Origin: Verrucomicrobia bacterium UBA4286
GTDB lineage: Bacteria > Verrucomicrobiota > Kiritimatiellia > RFP12 > UBA1067
DNA length: 26,252 nt
Assembly (NCBI GenBank): GCA_002395905.1
Contig: DGVK01000196.1
Span: forward strand, 1-26,252
Direction of reading: 5' to 3'
The notes beneath the pieces were generated by a model. The model worked only from the letters and a program-made list of their open reading frames with translations, made no database searches and was not told where the DNA came from. Below, in pieces: positions 24,316-26,252 of this stretch. Each line of letters begins with the position of its first letter. The stretch's first letter is position 1. The translations under genes and the position numbers were made by a program.

Positions 24316-24750
24316 GTGGGAAAGTCGCTATTAACCGGCAAACGGTCATATGCGCTGAAATCCAAGGCGCGAGTGTTCGCACTCGCGGTAGTGAAGCTCG
24401 CCCGGAAACTGCGGAAAAACAAGGAGGCCATTCTTTCGGCTCAGTTCCTGCGCAGCGGAACTTCTATAGGGGCGAATCTTGCCGAAGGCCGATACTCGAC
24501 CACAAGGGGCGACAGGCTCGCCAAGAACGCCATCGCGCTAAAGGAGGCAGGCGAAACACTCTACTGGATCGAGCTTTTCCAGGACATGGGGACGATAAAA
24601 CCCGATGGAGAGTTTTCCACCATGCACGCCGACTGCCTTTCAATCATCGAACTGCTCAAGCGGGCGATCATATACGACCGTTCCGTAAGGCATCGCGAAG
24701 ACCGTGAAGCCAAGGCGATGAAACCGCCCCGGCGCAAGGTTTCAAACTAA
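24316..24750 (+). CDS. Four-helix-bundle protein (23S rRNA-intervening-sequence protein family)
   Basis: A 144-residue, mostly helical protein. The core KLARKLRKNKEAILSAQFLR followed by SGTSIGANLAEGRYSTTRGD is the typical signature of the S23/four-helix-bundle family. It continues KNAIALKEAGETLYWIELF and ends with a basic tail. Members are found in rRNA intervening sequences but also, very widely, as free-standing genes of unknown function, as here. The same fold occurs in Avd proteins of diversity-generating retroelements, but no reverse transcriptase or variable repeat is in this window. The start is GTG at 24316, ten bases after a strong TAAGGAGG. Confidence 0.82.
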   Translation: MGKSLLTGKRSYALKSKARVFALAVVKLARKLRKNKEAILSAQFLRSGTSIGANLAEGRYSTTRGDRLAKNAIALKEAGETLYWIELFQDMGTIKPDGEFSTMHADCLSIIELLKRAIIYDRSVRHREDREAKAMKPPRRKVSN

Positions 24751-24779
24751 AAAGAATCAAAAAGGAGAGGGTTGTCGAA

Positions 24780-25148
24780 ATGGAAGGTCTTGAGATTTTC
24801 GAACACGCAGGCGAAGGCTACAAAAGGCTTGTCGACGGACCGAAATGGACCGTCGCTTCGTTGAACTACGCGCAAAGGTTCGACGCGAACGGCATCACCT
24901 ATCTGGAGCGGCACAACCTGACGGACGAAACATTCGTCCTGCTCACCGGCGAAGCCACGCTCCTCGTAGGCCGCGAGGCCGGACGCGTCCGGATGGAGCC
25001 GCTAAAATTCTACAACGTCAAAGCCGGCGTGTGGCACAACATAATCGTCACGCCGGGAACCCGCGTCCTCGTGGCCGAGAACTCCGACACGTCAAAGGAC
25101 AACTCGGACTTTCTAGACATAAAGACGGGCGAGACGTTCAGGCGCTAG
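24780..25148 (+). CDS. Small cupin-fold protein
   Basis: A 122-residue single-domain cupin. The first motif is around YLERHNLTDETFVLLTGEATLLVG (read from His45 and Glu50) and the second around VKAGVWHNIIVTPGTRVLV (His86). The metal set looks reduced compared with full cupins. No signal peptide is present, so it is cytoplasmic. The start follows AAGGAGAGGG by about eight bases. It lies 29 bases after the four-helix-bundle gene and is probably co-transcribed. The role is unknown; related small cupins include sugar-binding and isomerase-like proteins. Its TAG stop shares the CTAG tetramer with the stop of the convergent GH2 gene. Confidence 0.75.
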   Translation: MEGLEIFEHAGEGYKRLVDGPKWTVASLNYAQRFDANGITYLERHNLTDETFVLLTGEATLLVGREAGRVRMEPLKFYNVKAGVWHNIIVTPGTRVLVAENSDTSKDNSDFLDIKTGETFRR

Positions 25149-26252
25149 TCTACAACGAGGCGTATCTCGGCCATCGAGCCGAAGTCGTTCTTGTAGTGCG
25201 AGTTGAGCGCGGTGAAGCGCCAGTAGCGCAGCGTCACAGGGCCGCCGAAGGTGGCTGTCTGCCATTCGGCGTTGTTCTGAAGCGCGCCGCCTGCGACGGG
25301 CGTCCAGTTCCTGCCGTCGAGCGAAACCTCGAAGGTGAAATCCTTGACGCGTCCGTTGACGCCGTTGCGACGCCCGAGGAAGCTTACGCCCTTCGCCGTC
25401 ACCTCGCGCCCGAGGTCGATCGTCACAGAGTGGGGATAGTTGCCCATCGTGACGCCGTACTGCGAGTGCCAGATGGTGTCGGGATCGCCGTCGGCGATGT
25501 GCATCGGATCGCCTTCACCGGGCTCTGCGCTGGAGCATCCCACGACCCTCACGAGAGCGGCGGCGGACCGGCGCATCGTCTCGGGGAGCTGCGCCGGTTC
25601 GACGGCGACGGCCTTGAGAAGTTTTCCGGGAGAGATGACGAACGAAAGCGCATAGTCGCGCGTTGTATCGATTATGTCGCGCGGGACCGGCGGCGGCCCG
25701 CAGCTCGCGCCGCCGAGACCGCGCGTCTCGGCGTAAAGGCCGAACTCCGTCTTTGTGGACGCGGGGAGTTCCGGCGGATGACTGAACTCGATAAGCTCGG
25801 CCGGCGAATACGGGTTCACACCGAAAGCGAACGGCGCGCCGCACGTCGCGAACGACAGCGAATGAAGCCCCGCGTCAAAGGCGACGGCTCGCGCGTTTTC
25901 ATGGTTGCCGCAATCCTCGTTGCGGGCATAGGGGAAGTAGAAATCCTTTGCATTCGCGGAGTAGCGGCCAAGGAACGCGCCCGACTTCCTGTCGCGATAG
26001 TTCTCGAAAGGCCCCGCGCCGTAATACTGCACAAGCGGATTCTCGGCGTCGAAGACAAACCTGCAGCCGACGCGCGCGAGCTCCAGGCGCGCGCCGTCGG
26101 GCCTTATCTCGCTCTGGCAGACGAGCTTCCCGTCGCCGCGAACCGTCCACTTCGCCACCACGTCGAAAGCCATGTCGCCCGTCATCTCGCCGCGATCGAC
26201 AAGCGACGCCTTCACTCCGCCGAAGTTCTTCAGCTCCACACTGCGGCGGCCG
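25145..26252 (-). CDS. GH2 beta-galactosidase with C-terminal discoidin domain, 5' part outside window
   Basis: The frame is open to the right edge, so about 369 C-terminal residues are seen. The first half is the LacZ small-chain (domain 5) region: ELARVGCRFVFDAENPLVQYYG followed by AGPFENYRDRKSGAFLGRYSAN and later GVNPYSPAELIEFSHP. The last ~140 residues are an F5/8 type C (discoidin) domain (MHIADGDPDTIWHS, HSVTIDLGREV, SLDGRNWTPV, LRYWRFTALNS), a common sugar-binding addition in secreted enzymes. The catalytic glutamates lie outside the window. Terminal beta-galactose removal after GH110 action would fit the locus. The GTG at 26239 is only a codon within the gene. Confidence 0.9.
   Translation of the reverse strand, partial: GRRSVELKNFGGVKASLVDRGEMTGDMAFDVVAKWTVRGDGKLVCQSEIRPDGARLELARVGCRFVFDAENPLVQYYGAGPFENYRDRKSGAFLGRYSANAKDFYFPYARNEDCGNHENARAVAFDAGLHSLSFATCGAPFAFGVNPYSPAELIEFSHPPELPASTKTEFGLYAETRGLGGASCGPPPVPRDIIDTTRDYALSFVISPGKLLKAVAVEPAQLPETMRRSAAALVRVVGCSSAEPGEGDPMHIADGDPDTIWHSQYGVTMGNYPHSVTIDLGREVTAKGVSFLGRRNGVNGRVKDFTFEVSLDGRNWTPVAGGALQNNAEWQTATFGGPVTLRYWRFTALNSHYKNDFGSMAEIRLVVD

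Noticed and set aside
24316..24750. Diversity-generating retroelement accessory protein (Avd)
   Set aside because: The fold is shared, but no reverse transcriptase, template repeat or variable repeat is present. The sequence signature is that of the free-standing four-helix-bundle family.

Overview
The window is GC-rich (roughly 60-65 % by eye) and densely coded. It joins a complete tryptophan biosynthesis operon to a large exported-glycosidase locus. I suspect a member of the PVC superphylum (Kiritimatiellota, Lentisphaerota or Verrucomicrobiota type). The reasons are many secreted glycoside hydrolases, a secreted Gfo/Idh oxidoreductase, a BspA-type leucine-rich surface protein with discoidin-like domains, a NarL-type two-component pair, and remnants that look like a REP-associated transposase. 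No rRNA or other marker gene is present, so this placement is inference.

Left part (1-6404, minus strand): trpE, trpGD (fusion), trpC, trpB, trpA, trpF, mostly linked by 4-base ATGA overlaps. Upstream lies a full leader: a strong promoter (TTGACG, 18-base spacer, extended TATAAT), a 25-codon leader peptide with three consecutive Trp codons, an antiterminator element, and a 12-bp terminator hairpin with a T-rich tail. This is a classical ribosome-stalling attenuator. The predicted transcription start leaves only about 3-5 bases before the leader-peptide ATG and there is no Shine-Dalgarno site.

Middle (6435-9640): a secreted agarase-like clan GH-A glycosidase (minus) and purN (plus) diverge from a 115-base promoter region. 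After purN comes a 220-base array of exactly twenty 11-bp units, then REP-like palindromes.

Right-centre (9640-22207, minus strand): one apparent eight-gene operon with very tight spacing. In transcription order it encodes GH31-B, a secreted glutamine-amidotransferase-like protein, a large discoidin/LRR surface protein, a secreted Gfo/Idh oxidoreductase, a GH28/GH49-like beta-helix enzyme, GH31-A, a GH110-like alpha-1,3-galactosidase, and a glycosidase truncated after its signal peptide by a REP/transposase remnant. The set suggests capture and extracellular trimming of an alpha-galactose-containing glycan. That substrate is inferred mainly from GH110.

Right (22208-26252): a sensor kinase and NarL-type response regulator are divergent from the operon. 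A 7-6-7 inverted repeat lies almost exactly midway between the two -10 boxes, and neither promoter has a -35 box or a TGn extension, so the regulator is the natural candidate activator of both. Next come a possible leaderless 30-aa micro-ORF with a hairpin before a four-helix-bundle protein, a cupin, and, convergent, the 3' part of a GH2 beta-galactosidase with a discoidin domain. In five of the six TATAAT promoters the start codon lies only 7-10 bases after the -10 box, so leaderless transcripts may be common in this organism.
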